DNA of 39,750 nucleotides from Tropicibacter naphthalenivorans (GCF_900176475.1 NZ_FWXX01000019.1:1-39750); one strand, 5' to 3'; shown: positions 30,659-39,080, counted from the first letter of the stretch. Notes: generated by a model not told the origin, from the letters alone. A program made the numbers and translations.

Positions 30659-31114
30659 ATGTCCAAGAAATTCATCACTGGTGTGATCGCCATTGCGTCC
30701 CTGATTGCCACCCTGTCCGCCGCGCCCGCCCGCGCCGACAACAAGGACTTGCAGGCCTTTGTGGGCACCGCCGTGACGCTGTTTATGTTGCAGCAGATGC
30801 TAGAGAACAACGACCGGGTAAAGGTGCGCCGCTACGAGCCGCAGCGCTATCAGAACGCCGCCCCGAACAAGCCGCGCCACTACGACGGTGGCAACCGCCG
30901 CGCGCTGCTGCCTGCGCAATGCGAAAAGACGGTTTGGGGGCAGAACAACAAAAAGCGCAACGTGATGACGCGGTCTTGCCTCAACAACAACTTCCGCGCG
31001 GCCAAGCGTCTGCCCGACATGTGCGAGACCCGCTTTTGGCTGAACGGCAAAGTGCGCAATGGCTATAACGTCAGCTGCCTCAAGGGCAACGGCTACACCG
31101 TGGCGCGGCGCTAA
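30659..31114 (+). CDS. Secreted basic hypothetical protein
   Basis: Protein of 151 residues, not assigned to a known family. A signal peptide covers the first ~26 residues (ending SAAPARA before DNKDLQ). The mature part is Arg/Lys/Asn-rich and has four cysteines (in PAQCEKT, TRSCLNN, DMCETRF and VSCLKG), spaced so that two disulfides are possible. The ATG at 30659 has a GGAG ribosome site; the longer open frame upstream crosses the divergent gene region and is not coding. A strong terminator follows. Divergent from the small secreted-protein gene at 30487. Confidence 0.7.
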   Translation: MSKKFITGVIAIASLIATLSAAPARADNKDLQAFVGTAVTLFMLQQMLENNDRVKVRRYEPQRYQNAAPNKPRHYDGGNRRALLPAQCEKTVWGQNNKKRNVMTRSCLNNNFRAAKRLPDMCETRFWLNGKVRNGYNVSCLKGNGYTVARR

Positions 31115-31166
31115 GGCTTTCGAGCAGTCCTCGGGCGGAACCGGGGCAGGGGGGGTGCCCCCACGG

Positions 31167-31194
31167 AAAAGGGGCCCTGAGAGGCCCCTTTTTT
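31167..31194. terminator. Strong bidirectional intrinsic terminator
   Basis: AAAAGGGGCC (31167-31176) pairs with GGCCCCTTTT (31183-31192) around a 6-nt loop, with six Ts on the + strand and an A-tract on the left side. It serves the convergent genes ending at 31114 and 31212. Confidence 0.85.
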
Positions 31195-31211
31195 GATGCG
31201 AGATGTGCGCC

Positions 31212-32579
31212 TTACTCGAGGTCTTTGGGCAGCACGAGGTTCAGGATGATCGACAGCGCTGCGGCGGGCAGCAGGCCAGAGGTCAGCAGGATCTGCATGG
31301 TTTTGGGCAGGTGCTGAAGCGCGCCCGGCTCCAGTTGCAGGCCAAGGCCGACGGACAGCGAGATCGCAAAGATCACCATGTTGCGGCGCGACCAGTTGAC
31401 CTCGGACAGCATGTTCACGCCCGCCGCCGCGACCATGCCAAACATGACGATGACGCCGCCGCCCAGCACGTTGATCGGAACGGTGCGGATGACCGCGCCG
31501 ACCATGGGCACCAGCCCGCAAATGATCAAGAAGATCGCGCCGATGGTCACCACGTGGCGGCTCATGACGCCGGTCATGGAAATCAGGCCGACGTTCTGGC
31601 TGAACGAGGTGTTCGGCAGGCCGCCAAATATGCCTGCGATTGCGGTGCCGAAACCGTCGGCGTAGGTTGCGCCCGCGATTTCCTTGTCGGTGGCCTCGCG
31701 GCCCGCGCCGCCCTTGCAGATGCCAGAGGTGTCGCCCACGGTCTCGATCGCCGACACGATGGCCATAAAGCACATGCCGATGACCACGGCCGAGTTGAAC
31801 TCGAACCCCCACTTGAAGGGCGTCGGGATCTGGAACAGCGCTGCGCGGCTGACGTTGGCAAAGTTCACCTGCCCCATCATGTAAGCCACGGCATAGCCCA
31901 CGAGGATCCCCACCAGAACGGCGGCCACAGCGAGGAACCCGCGGGTAAAGAATTTGAGCGCGAGGGTGACAACGATGACGACCAGCGCCGGAACCCACAT
32001 GGCGAGCGAGCCGTATTCGGGCTTGCCGATCAGCGGAACGCCCCCGGCAGCGTATTGGATGCCCACGCGGATCAGCGCGAGGCCGATCATCAGCACGATC
32101 AGCCCGGTGACCAGCGGCGGCAGTGCAAAGCGGATGCGGCCAATGACGGTGCCAAGGACAAAGTGAAAGACGCCGCCGACCATGATGCCGGTCATCAGTC
32201 CGGCCATGCCCGCGGTGCCTTGGCCCGCGACGGCGGGAATCATGACGGGGATAAAGGCAAAAGAGGTGCCCTGCACAATGGGCAGACGCGCGCCCACCGG
32301 ACCCATGCCGATGGTCTGGAACAGCGTCGCGATGCCCGCAAACAGCATGGACATCTGGATCATGTAGGTCATGTCCGGAAAGCCCTGCGCGCCTGCATCA
32401 GACCCAAAGCCGAACCCGGCGGCGCCCGCGATGATGATCGCCGGGGTCACGTTGGCGACGAACATCGCCAAAACGTGCTGGATGCCCAAGGGCACGGCCT
32501 GCGCCAGCGGTGGGGTGTAGTTGGGGTCGCGCAGCTGCTCGGGCGGGCCGAGACCGCTGCCGTGGGTCATGTCTGTCAT
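31212..32579 (-). CDS. NCS2-family nucleobase permease (xanthine/urate type)
   Basis: Cation-coupled importer of purine bases, 455 residues with about 12-14 hydrophobic segments. The family signature is visible as GLPNTSFSQNVGLISMTGVMSR, with Q/N residues in the substrate-facing loop. It begins a minus-strand group whose other members degrade uric acid products, so urate or xanthine is the likely cargo. I chose ATG 32579 with ribosome site AAGGGAG; an upstream TTG is in frame. It lies downstream (3') of allA by 69 bp and is probably the last gene of that operon. Confidence 0.9.
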   Translation of the reverse strand: MTDMTHGSGLGPPEQLRDPNYTPPLAQAVPLGIQHVLAMFVANVTPAIIIAGAAGFGFGSDAGAQGFPDMTYMIQMSMLFAGIATLFQTIGMGPVGARLPIVQGTSFAFIPVMIPAVAGQGTAGMAGLMTGIMVGGVFHFVLGTVIGRIRFALPPLVTGLIVLMIGLALIRVGIQYAAGGVPLIGKPEYGSLAMWVPALVVIVVTLALKFFTRGFLAVAAVLVGILVGYAVAYMMGQVNFANVSRAALFQIPTPFKWGFEFNSAVVIGMCFMAIVSAIETVGDTSGICKGGAGREATDKEIAGATYADGFGTAIAGIFGGLPNTSFSQNVGLISMTGVMSRHVVTIGAIFLIICGLVPMVGAVIRTVPINVLGGGVIVMFGMVAAAGVNMLSEVNWSRRNMVIFAISLSVGLGLQLEPGALQHLPKTMQILLTSGLLPAAALSIILNLVLPKDLE

Positions 32580-32648
32580 GTGCGTTTCTCCCTTGTCCAA
32601 AGTCCGTGAGATGGCCGCCTTCTGTCGGGCGGTCCTTTGAGGTGGCCG

Positions 32649-33134
32649 CTAGGGGCCTGTGATGAGCACCGGCGTGTCCAGCCAGTGCTCTTCAAGGTTG
32701 GCCGTATCGCCAATGCGGTCGACGACGGCGAACAGGCCGGGGGCGTGCAGAGGGGTCAGGACCCCGTGCCACGTGCCCCGGTGAAAGTTGATGCCCTGTC
32801 CGGGCGCTGCGACAAAGGCGTGGATCGGGCCGGGGGTTTCGCCCGCTTCGGCAACGATCACCAGCCATTCGTTCTGGTGCATGGGGAGGAACGCCTGCGA
32901 TCCGTCCGGGTGCCGCTCCACCAGATCAAGCGTGTAGGGCAGGGCGCGGGCCTCGGCGTTGAACAGGCTGATGCCCGCGCGCCCCTCCGGGCCAAAGTCC
33001 AACTGGGCGCGGTCGTGGTAGCGGCCGCAGAGCCCTTGGTTGATGATCTTGTCGGGATCGCCGGCGATGTCCAGAACATCGCCGAAGGGCGCGAAAGCAG
33101 CGCGGGTGAGGGGCAAAGCCTTGATTTCCATCAT
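32649..33134 (-). CDS. allA: Ureidoglycolate lyase
   Basis: Splits ureidoglycolate to glyoxylate and urea, the end of purine-ring breakdown. It has 161 residues, the usual AllA length, in a cupin-like fold, with conserved-looking stretches FAPFGDVLDIAG (~15), ISLFNAEARALPYTLDLVERHP (~55-76), and QAFLPMHQNEWLVIVA. Two ATGs stand together at the start (33134 and 33131). It is separated from allE by a structured 82-bp spacer and lies upstream of the NCS2 permease. Confidence 0.92.
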   Translation of the reverse strand: MMEIKALPLTRAAFAPFGDVLDIAGDPDKIINQGLCGRYHDRAQLDFGPEGRAGISLFNAEARALPYTLDLVERHPDGSQAFLPMHQNEWLVIVAEAGETPGPIHAFVAAPGQGINFHRGTWHGVLTPLHAPGLFAVVDRIGDTANLEEHWLDTPVLITGP

Positions 33135-33147
33135 GCGATCCGTCCTT

Positions 33148-33216
33148 GGCGCGCGCTGGCAAATCTTTTCGAAAAGATTTGCAAATTCCTTGGAAGGAAT
33201 TTGTCCCCCGCGCGCC
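33148..33216. repeat. Cloverleaf-like inverted-repeat element between allE and allA
   Basis: Outer arms GGCGCGCG (33148-33155) and CGCGCGCC (33209-33216) enclose two inner hairpins. The first is a perfect 24-bp palindrome at 33159-33182 (GCAAATCTTTTC and its complement). The second is a 10-bp stem at 33182-33203 (CAAATTCCTT / AAGGAATTTG, loop GG). The element abuts the allE stop codon. The AT-rich inner stems differ sharply from the surrounding GC-rich DNA. Possible roles are an mRNA-processing site, a partial terminator or a mobile REP-like element. Confidence 0.75.
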
Positions 33217-34047
33217 TCACAGTGACAGCCCCACGTGACGGTTCACATCCTTATAGAGCAGGTAGCGGAAGGGCTCATCCCCAGTCTGGATGCAGGCCTG
33301 CGGGCAAAAGGCGCGCAGCCACATGAAGTCACCCGGGCCGACCTCGACCCAGTCCTTGTTCAGCAGGTAGCGCGCGGTGCCTTGCAGCACATACAGCCCG
33401 TGTTCCATCACATGTGTCTCGGCAAAGGGGATCTGCCCCCCCGGCAAGAACGTTACAATATTGCCGTGGCAGTCGTGGCGCAGGTCCGTCGGTTCGACAA
33501 AGCGCGTGGTGCCCCAGGTGTCCGACCCCGGCATCCAGTTGATCGGCGTTTCGGCGTCGGTGGTGACCAAGGCTGTGGGTTTTTCGATCCCCGGCGCGGG
33601 CTCCCAGCGTTTGCGAATCCAGTGGAACTGCAAAACCTCGGAACCGGGGTTGGTGATCGTCCATTTCACCCCGGCGGGGATCGAGGCATAGCCGCCTGCC
33701 GTCATCTCGTGCACCGCGCCGTCAATGGTCAGTTGCGCCGCGCCGTTTGCGATGAGCAGGATGGCCTGCGCCTCTGCGTCGGGCTCTGGCGTGTCGGATC
33801 CGCCGCCCGGAGCCACCTCGACCGCGTATTGCGCAAAGGTCTCGGCAAAGCCGGTCAGCGGGCGGGCGATGATCCATGCGCGGGTGTCTGACCACCCCGG
33901 CAGAAAGGACGTCACGATGTCACGCATCGTGTTGGCCGGGATCACCGCGTAGCTTTCGGTAAAGATCGCGGTGCCTTCGGGGTTGTCGTCCATGGGAGGC
34001 AGCCCCCCCGGCGGAAAGGCATAGCTGCGCGGTCCGATGTCACTCAT
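33217..34047 (-). CDS. allE: (S)-ureidoglycine aminohydrolase
   Basis: Removes ammonia from ureidoglycine to give (S)-ureidoglycolate for AllA. It has 276 residues and two cupin domains (about 45-135 and 180-270). The manganese site is in the second: ETHVMEHGLYVLQGTARY (Glu/His/His) with a later Gln in FCPQACIQ. The start overlaps the stop of the puuE-uraD gene (ATGA), so the two proteins are made together. A structured element follows the stop codon, then allA. The enzyme that makes ureidoglycine (allantoate amidohydrolase) is not in the window. Confidence 0.92.
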   Translation of the reverse strand: MSDIGPRSYAFPPGGLPPMDDNPEGTAIFTESYAVIPANTMRDIVTSFLPGWSDTRAWIIARPLTGFAETFAQYAVEVAPGGGSDTPEPDAEAQAILLIANGAAQLTIDGAVHEMTAGGYASIPAGVKWTITNPGSEVLQFHWIRKRWEPAPGIEKPTALVTTDAETPINWMPGSDTWGTTRFVEPTDLRHDCHGNIVTFLPGGQIPFAETHVMEHGLYVLQGTARYLLNKDWVEVGPGDFMWLRAFCPQACIQTGDEPFRYLLYKDVNRHVGLSL

Positions 34048-35456
34048 AGCATGTCCTCCAGTCGCAGCCGTGCGATGCGTTCGACCTGACGGCAGGCCTC
34101 GGCGAATTCGGTGTCCGTGTCGTTGGCGATGCGGCGGTCAAAGGCGGCAAGGATGCCCGCCTTGTCGTGGTCCCGCACCGCGATGATAAAGGGAAAGCCG
34201 TGCTTGGCGGTGTAGGCCGCGTTCAGCTCGGTAAAGCGTGCGCGTTCCTCATCGGTCAGCGCATCAAGACCCGCCGAGGCCTGTTCCGAGGTGCTCTCGG
34301 CGGTCAGGCGTTTCGCGGCGGCCAGCTTGCCCGCCAGATCGGGGTGGGCATTGAGCACGCCAAGACGCTCTTCGGCGCTGGCCGAGCGGAACATCCGGGC
34401 AAGCGCATTGGCGATTCCGGCGGCGCAGTCGTGCGACGGACCAAGCTCCAGGTCAAAGGCGCGCTCGGCGATCCACGGCGAATGCTCGTAGATCGCGCCG
34501 AATTTGGCCACAAAGCGCTCGCGGTCCATTTGCGAGGGGCGTTCCTTGGCCACCGGGGGGTGCACCTTGGCCCAGTGCTCGGCGATGTCCAGCCGTGTCG
34601 GGGTCCAGACGCCGTCGAACCCGGCGATGTAATCGAGGAAGCGTTTCAGACCCGCAATCTTGCCCGGACGGCCAATCAAACGGCAGTGCAGGCCGATGCT
34701 CATCATCGCGGCGCGGCCCGCTTGCCCTTCGGCATAGAGCGTGTCGAAGGCGTCCTTGAGATACTGGTAAAAATGTTCGCCGGTGACATAGCCCGGCGCA
34801 CCGGCAAAGCGCATGTCGTTGGCTTCGAGCGTATAGGGAATGATCAGCTGATCGCGCCCGCCCACCTGCGCCCAATAGGGCAGGTCGTCATCGTAAGTAT
34901 CCGAGATATAGGCGAATTGCCCGGTCTCGGCCGTCAAGGGCACGGTGTTCATGGAACAGCGCCCGGTGTACCAGCCGCGCGGGGGCTCGCCCACAACCTC
35001 GGTGTGCAGGCGGATGGCTTCGGCAATCTGGGCGCGCTCTTCGGCTTCGGGCATGTCCTTGTGCTCGACCCATTTCAGCCCGTGCGAGGCGATTTCCCAA
35101 CCGGCGTCTTTCATGGCTTCGACCTGAACCGGCGACCGGGCGAGCGCCGTTGCCACGCCGTAGATCGTCACCGGGACGTTGGCGCCGGTGAACAGCTCGT
35201 GCAGACGCCAAAAGCCCGCCCGCGCGCCGTATTCGTAGATCGATTCCATGTTCCAATGGCGCTGCCCCACCCACGGCTGCGCGCCGATGATGTCGGACAA
35301 AAATGCCTCGGACCCGGCGTCGCCGTGCAGAACGTTATTCTCGCCGCCTTCTTCGTAGTTCAGGACGAATTGCACGGCGATCTTTGCCCCGCCCGGCCAT
35401 TGCGGATCAGGGCGGTTCGGGCCGTAGCCCAGCATGTCTCGGGTGTATCGTGTCAT
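34044..35456 (-). CDS. puuE: Allantoinase (PuuE type) fused to OHCU decarboxylase (UraD)
   Basis: Bifunctional protein of 470 residues. Residues ~1-300 are the metal-independent PuuE allantoinase, a polysaccharide-deacetylase fold (PNRPDPQWPGGAKIAVQFVLNYEEGGE, ASHGLKWVEH, SIGLHCRLIGRPG). Residues ~308-470 are UraD, which decarboxylates 2-oxo-4-hydroxy-4-carboxy-5-ureidoimidazoline to (S)-allantoin; its catalytic His371 is in NAHPDLAGK, with HGFPFIIAVR further on. The fusion joins consecutive steps, UraD making the allantoin that PuuE opens. ATG 35456 is where the PuuE sequence starts; the longer frame upstream runs into the divergent uraH region. It is first in the operon puuE-allE-allA-permease. 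Confidence 0.93.
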   Translation of the reverse strand: MTRYTRDMLGYGPNRPDPQWPGGAKIAVQFVLNYEEGGENNVLHGDAGSEAFLSDIIGAQPWVGQRHWNMESIYEYGARAGFWRLHELFTGANVPVTIYGVATALARSPVQVEAMKDAGWEIASHGLKWVEHKDMPEAEERAQIAEAIRLHTEVVGEPPRGWYTGRCSMNTVPLTAETGQFAYISDTYDDDLPYWAQVGGRDQLIIPYTLEANDMRFAGAPGYVTGEHFYQYLKDAFDTLYAEGQAGRAAMMSIGLHCRLIGRPGKIAGLKRFLDYIAGFDGVWTPTRLDIAEHWAKVHPPVAKERPSQMDRERFVAKFGAIYEHSPWIAERAFDLELGPSHDCAAGIANALARMFRSASAEERLGVLNAHPDLAGKLAAAKRLTAESTSEQASAGLDALTDEERARFTELNAAYTAKHGFPFIIAVRDHDKAGILAAFDRRIANDTDTEFAEACRQVERIARLRLEDML

Positions 35457-35599
35457 TTCTACTTGCTCTTTAAGGTGTTCTTCACTGTAATCCGGAAAAT
35501 CCCGAAAGATTTTCAAAAATTTCCAAAAGGACTTGTGGGCAGTCTTTGCGCATGAATTGGACGGAGTTTCGGGTAAGCTGACGGAAAAAGGGGCAAGAG
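35457..35599. promoter_or_regulatory. Divergent promoter region of the ureide genes with an inverted repeat
   Basis: 143 bp between puuE (left) and uraH (right), AT-richer than the flanks. GAAAATC (35495-35501) and GATTTTC (35508-35514) form an inverted repeat around CCGAAA and could be an operator controlling both directions. No regulator gene lies next to it. No clear -35/-10 pair was chosen. Confidence 0.4.
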
Positions 35600-35959
35600 A
35601 TGTCTGACGGGTATTTGACGACGCATGTTCTGGACACGGCCAAGGGCTGTCCGGCAGAGGGGCTGAAGATCGCGCTGTTCCGGCTGGACGGTGAGACGCG
35701 CGAAGCCATCGCCACCACGCAAACCAACGCTGACGGGCGCACCGACAGTCCGATTCTGCCGAAGGGTGACTTTGCGACGGGCACCTATGAGCTGGTCTTT
35801 CACGCGGGCGACTATCTGCGCGCCAGCGGGCAGGCGGGGGACGATCCGCTGTTTCTGGACGTGGTGCCGATCCGCTTTGGCATGTCGGACGCAGACGCGC
35901 ATTACCATGTGCCGCTGCTGCTGTCGCCCTACGGCTATTCGACCTATCGCGGCAGCTAA
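35600..35959 (+). CDS. uraH: 5-hydroxyisourate hydrolase
   Basis: Transthyretin-like enzyme that hydrolyses 5-hydroxyisourate to OHCU, the substrate of the UraD domain encoded divergently. It has 119 residues, the normal length. Diagnostic motifs: N-terminal [14 protein letters not shown] (active-site His), the Arg in ADGRTDSP, and the C-terminal signature [19 protein letters not shown]. The ATG at 35600 follows GGGGCAAGAG. It is divergent from puuE-uraD and 56 bp upstream of smpB. A GC-rich inverted repeat (35967-35973 / 35991-35997) follows it. Confidence 0.95.
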   Translation: MSDGYLTTHVLDTAKGCPAEGLKIALFRLDGETREAIATTQTNADGRTDSPILPKGDFATGTYELVFHAGDYLRASGQAGDDPLFLDVVPIRFGMSDADAHYHVPLLLSPYGYSTYRGS

Positions 35960-35966
35960 GGCGAAA

Positions 35967-35997
35967 CCGCGCGTGGCCCATAGACAGCGGCGCGCGG
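35967..35997 (+). terminator. Possible hairpin after uraH
   Basis: CCGCGCG (35967-35973) pairs with CGCGCGG (35991-35997) around a 17-nt loop, with no T-tract. It is a weak terminator candidate between uraH and smpB. Confidence 0.25.
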
Positions 35998-36015
35998 GCG
36001 CACTATCTCCTGCGC

Positions 36016-36489
36016 ATGGCTAAGAAACCGAAATCAGACCCCAATTACAAAATCATCGCCGAAAACCGGCGGGCGCGTTACGATTACTCGATCGTGGACG
36101 ATCTCGAATGCGGGATCATCCTGAGCGGCTCCGAGGTCAAATCGATGCGCGAGAACAACACCAACATCGCCGAAAGCTATGCAGCGGTGGAGGATGGGGA
36201 ACTGTGGCTGGTGAACTCTTATATCGCGCCCTACGAGCGCGCGATGTTCGGCCATGAGGAACGACGTCGCCGCAAGCTGCTGGTCTCTAAGAAAGAGCTG
36301 TCGCGGCTGTGGAACGAAACCCAGCGCAAGGGCATGACGCTGGTGCCGCTGGTGATGTATTTCAACCACAAGGGGATCGCCAAGATCAAGATTGGCATCG
36401 CCAAGGGTAAGAAAAACCACGACAAACGCGAAACAGAGGCCAAGCGCGACTGGGGTCGTCAAAAGCAGCGTCTGCTCAAGCAGGGCTGA
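36016..36489 (+). CDS. smpB: SsrA-binding protein SmpB
   Basis: RNA-binding protein that delivers tmRNA to stalled ribosomes for trans-translation. It has 157 residues, normal length: the OB-fold core ([56 protein letters not shown]) and the basic C-terminal tail ([27 protein letters not shown]) that enters the mRNA channel. The ATG at 36016 starts the protein with [18 protein letters not shown], as expected. Unrelated in function to its neighbours; no tmRNA gene is seen in the window. Confidence 0.97.
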   Translation: MAKKPKSDPNYKIIAENRRARYDYSIVDDLECGIILSGSEVKSMRENNTNIAESYAAVEDGELWLVNSYIAPYERAMFGHEERRRRKLLVSKKELSRLWNETQRKGMTLVPLVMYFNHKGIAKIKIGIAKGKKNHDKRETEAKRDWGRQKQRLLKQG

Positions 36490-36616
36490 TTGGTCCGGGA
36501 CCGCGACTGGGAAAACGTCAGGGGAAAACCTGCCGGTCTTTCACGCTGCGGCGGTGGTGGGGCACGCATAGGCTGGCCCGCAATGGGTGTAGGCCATGGG
36601 TACAGGTGGGGTCGGT

Positions 36617-36889
36617 ATGGACATCATTATCGGGACATGTGCGGGGGCTTTGGTCGGCAAGGCGGCGCATCATCTGCGTAGCCTGCCATTTGAGCGCGCC
36701 GTACCGGGCGTGGCGCTGGGCGCCCTCAGCGGCGGGCTTGGCGGCAAGATTCTGACCCTCGTTGGCGCACCGCCAGAGATCAGCGGGTTTGGCCCGCAGG
36801 CCGGTCTGGCGCTGGGGCAAATGGCCGGGGGCGGGCTGGTCAGCCTTGGCGTGCTCTTGGCGATCGGCGCAATTCGTCGTAGAATGTAG
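36617..36889 (+). CDS. Small glycine-rich membrane protein
   Basis: Protein of 90 residues with two or three hydrophobic, glycine-rich segments (about 2-18, 33-50 and 62-86) and a basic C-terminal tail (IRRRM). The glycine pattern ALGALSGGLGGKIL recalls small membrane proteins of the GlsB/YeaQ-like type common in alphaproteobacteria, but the match is loose. I prefer the ATG at 36617, which has an AGGTGGGG ribosome site; an ATG at 36596 would add seven residues. It stands alone between smpB and the sulfurtransferase gene. Function unknown. Confidence 0.6.
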   Translation: MDIIIGTCAGALVGKAAHHLRSLPFERAVPGVALGALSGGLGGKILTLVGAPPEISGFGPQAGLALGQMAGGGLVSLGVLLAIGAIRRRM

Positions 36890-36922
36890 GCTCAAACCCC
36901 GTTCACAGGTGTATTCGGCCCC

Positions 36923-36940
36923 TGTCATACTTGCATGACA
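36923..36940. promoter_or_regulatory. Inverted repeat upstream of the sulfurtransferase gene
   Basis: TGTCAT (36923-36928) and ATGACA (36935-36940) around ACTTGC, 46 bp before the start codon at 36986. It may be an operator for the sulfurtransferase/aminotransferase pair. Confidence 0.3.
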
Positions 36941-36985
36941 CGGCGCGCGCGCATATGGACAAGGCGACCAAGAAACGGGTGCGCT

Positions 36986-37843
36986 ATGGCTGTCGACGAT
37001 CCAAAAACGCTGGTTTCCACCGAGTGGTTGGCCAAACATCTCAAGGACCCGGATCTGCGGATTCTGGACGGCAGTTGGTATCTGCCCTCCGCGGGCCGCG
37101 ATCCCAAGGCGGAATACGACGCGGCACATATCGTCGGCGCGCGGTTCTTTGACATCGACGAAGTCTGCGATCTGCGTTCGGACCTGCCGCACATGGCGCC
37201 TCCGGTCGAGAAATTCATGTCGCGGATGCGCGCGCTTGGCGTGGGTGACGGCCATCAGGTGGTGGTCTACGACGGCGCGGGCCTGATGTCGGCGGCGCGC
37301 GTGTGGTGGCTGTTCAAGCTCATGGGGCAGGACAATGTCGCTGTGCTGGACGGCGGCTTGCCCAAGTGGCAGTTCGAAGGCCGCGAGATCGAAGACCTGC
37401 CCCCCGTGATCCGTGACCGCCACATGACGGTGCGCCGTCAGGCCCAGCTGGTCAAGGACGTCACGCAAGTCTCCTCGGCCTCGAAACTGAAAGATCACGA
37501 GATCATCGACGCGCGTTCGGCGGGCCGTTTCGCCGGGACCGAGCCTGAACCGCGCAAAGGTTTGCGCGGCGGGCATATCCCCGGCTCGAAAAACGTGCCG
37601 TTTACCACGCTGCTGACCGAGGACGGGACGCTCAAGCCGGTCGAAGAGCTGCGCGCGATTTTCACCGCCGCCGGCGTCGACCTGACCAAGCCCGCGATCA
37701 CCACCTGCGGCTCTGGCGTGACGGCGGCTGTCCTCAGCCTCGCGCTGAGCGTGTTGGGCAAAAATGACCATTCCCTTTATGACGGATCCTGGGCCGAGTG
37801 GGGCGCCTTCCCGACCCTTCCCGTCGCCACTGGAGAGAACTGA
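36986..37843 (+). CDS. sseA: 3-mercaptopyruvate sulfurtransferase
   Basis: Transfers sulfur from 3-mercaptopyruvate to thiols or cyanide, linked to cysteine breakdown. It has 285 residues in two rhodanese domains: an inactive N-terminal one (about 8-135) and a C-terminal one (about 165-285) with catalytic Cys241 in TTCGSGVTAAVL. The CGSGVTA loop marks mercaptopyruvate rather than thiosulfate sulfurtransferases. The ATG at 36986 is used because conserved sequence starts there. The stop overlaps the start of the aminotransferase gene by one base, a coupling that suits a transaminase making 3-mercaptopyruvate from cysteine. Confidence 0.92.
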   Translation: MAVDDPKTLVSTEWLAKHLKDPDLRILDGSWYLPSAGRDPKAEYDAAHIVGARFFDIDEVCDLRSDLPHMAPPVEKFMSRMRALGVGDGHQVVVYDGAGLMSAARVWWLFKLMGQDNVAVLDGGLPKWQFEGREIEDLPPVIRDRHMTVRRQAQLVKDVTQVSSASKLKDHEIIDARSAGRFAGTEPEPRKGLRGGHIPGSKNVPFTTLLTEDGTLKPVEELRAIFTAAGVDLTKPAITTCGSGVTAAVLSLALSVLGKNDHSLYDGSWAEWGAFPTLPVATGEN

Positions 37844-39027
37844 TGTTCGAGAACCTCAAGGAACAACCCGCCGACAAGATCCTGCAACTGATGCAGATGT
37901 ACAAAGAAGACCCCCGCGACACCAAGATTGACCTTGGCGTGGGTGTCTACAAGGACGCAAGCGGCAACACCCCGGTGATGCGCGCCATCAAGGCGGCGGA
38001 AAAGCAGCTGTGGGAAGCCGAGACCACCAAGGCCTACACCGGCCTTGCGGGCGATCCGGCCTATGGCGACGCGATGATCAAGCTGGTTCTGGGCGATGCC
38101 GTGGCGCGCGCCAATGTGGCCGCCGCCGCGACGCCGGGTGGCACGGGCGCTGTGCGTCAGGGCTTTGACCTGATCCGCATGGCGAACCCCGACGCCAAGG
38201 TCTGGGTCTCTGATCCCACCTGGCCGAACCACCTGTCGATCCTCAAGCACATGGGCATGACCAAGGTCGACTACCGTTATTTCGACAGCGAAACCCGCGG
38301 CGTTGATTTCGAAGGCATGATGGCCGATCTGGCAGGCGTCGCCGCCGGGGACGTCGTTCTGGTGCACGGCTGCTGCCACAACCCGACCGGTGCCAACCTG
38401 AACATGGCCCAGTGGGGCGAGCTGGTCGAGCTGCTGAACGCCAAGGGCGCGATCCCCATGGTCGACATCGCCTACCAAGGCTTTGGTGACGGTCTGGAAG
38501 AAGACGCGCAGGCGGTCCGCCTGATCGCGTCCAAGTGCCCCGAGGTGCTGATTGCCGCGTCCTGCTCCAAGAACTTTGGTATCTACCGCGAGCGTACTGG
38601 CCTGCTGATGACCGTCTGCAACGACCCCTCGCGTCAAAAGCTGAATCAGGGCACGCTGAACTACCTGAACCGCCAGAACTACAGCTTCCCGCCGGATCAC
38701 GGCGCACGTCTGGTGACCATGGTTCTGACCGATGACGCGCTGCGCGCCGACTGGATGGCCGAACTCGAAGAAGTCCGTCTGTCGATGCTGGGCCTGCGCG
38801 AGCAGCTGGCAAGCGAATTGCAGCGCCTGTCCGGCTCGGATCGTTTTGGGTTCATCGCGCAGCACCGAGGCATGTTCTCGCGTCTGGGCACCACGCCTGA
38901 GATGGTCGAAAAGCTGCGCGCCGATCACGGCATCTATATGGTCGGCGACTCGCGCCTGAACATCGCCGGTCTGAACAAGACGACCGTGCCGATTCTGGCC
39001 GAAGCGATCATCAAGGTCGGCATCTGA
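37843..39027 (+). CDS. Aromatic/aspartate aminotransferase (class I, TyrB/AspC type)
   Basis: PLP-dependent transaminase of 394 residues in the Ib subgroup typical of TyrB/AspC: VYKDASGNTPVMRAIKAAEK near the N-terminus, N180 in CCHNPTGA, D208 and Y211 in MVDIAYQGFGDG, the PLP lysine K243 in SCSKNFGIYRERTG, and the final arginine in SRLNIAG. Its start (ATG 37843, ribosome site GGAGAG) overlaps the sulfurtransferase stop (TGATG). It interconverts aspartate, aromatic amino acids and their keto acids; from the coupling, cysteine transamination is also possible. The exact preference (TyrB or AspC) cannot be read here. A strong terminator follows. Confidence 0.9.
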   Translation: MFENLKEQPADKILQLMQMYKEDPRDTKIDLGVGVYKDASGNTPVMRAIKAAEKQLWEAETTKAYTGLAGDPAYGDAMIKLVLGDAVARANVAAAATPGGTGAVRQGFDLIRMANPDAKVWVSDPTWPNHLSILKHMGMTKVDYRYFDSETRGVDFEGMMADLAGVAAGDVVLVHGCCHNPTGANLNMAQWGELVELLNAKGAIPMVDIAYQGFGDGLEEDAQAVRLIASKCPEVLIAASCSKNFGIYRERTGLLMTVCNDPSRQKLNQGTLNYLNRQNYSFPPDHGARLVTMVLTDDALRADWMAELEEVRLSMLGLREQLASELQRLSGSDRFGFIAQHRGMFSRLGTTPEMVEKLRADHGIYMVGDSRLNIAGLNKTTVPILAEAIIKVGI

Positions 39028-39053
39028 TCCGATCCTTATATATATGAGTTACG

Positions 39054-39080
39054 AAAAGCGGGCCTTTGGGTCCGCTTTTT
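39054..39080 (+). terminator. Intrinsic terminator after the aminotransferase gene
   Basis: An 11-bp stem AAAAGCGGGCC (39054-39064) / GGTCCGCTTTT (39069-39079, one G-U pair) with a 4-nt loop and a run of five Ts. It ends the sulfurtransferase/aminotransferase operon. Confidence 0.85.
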
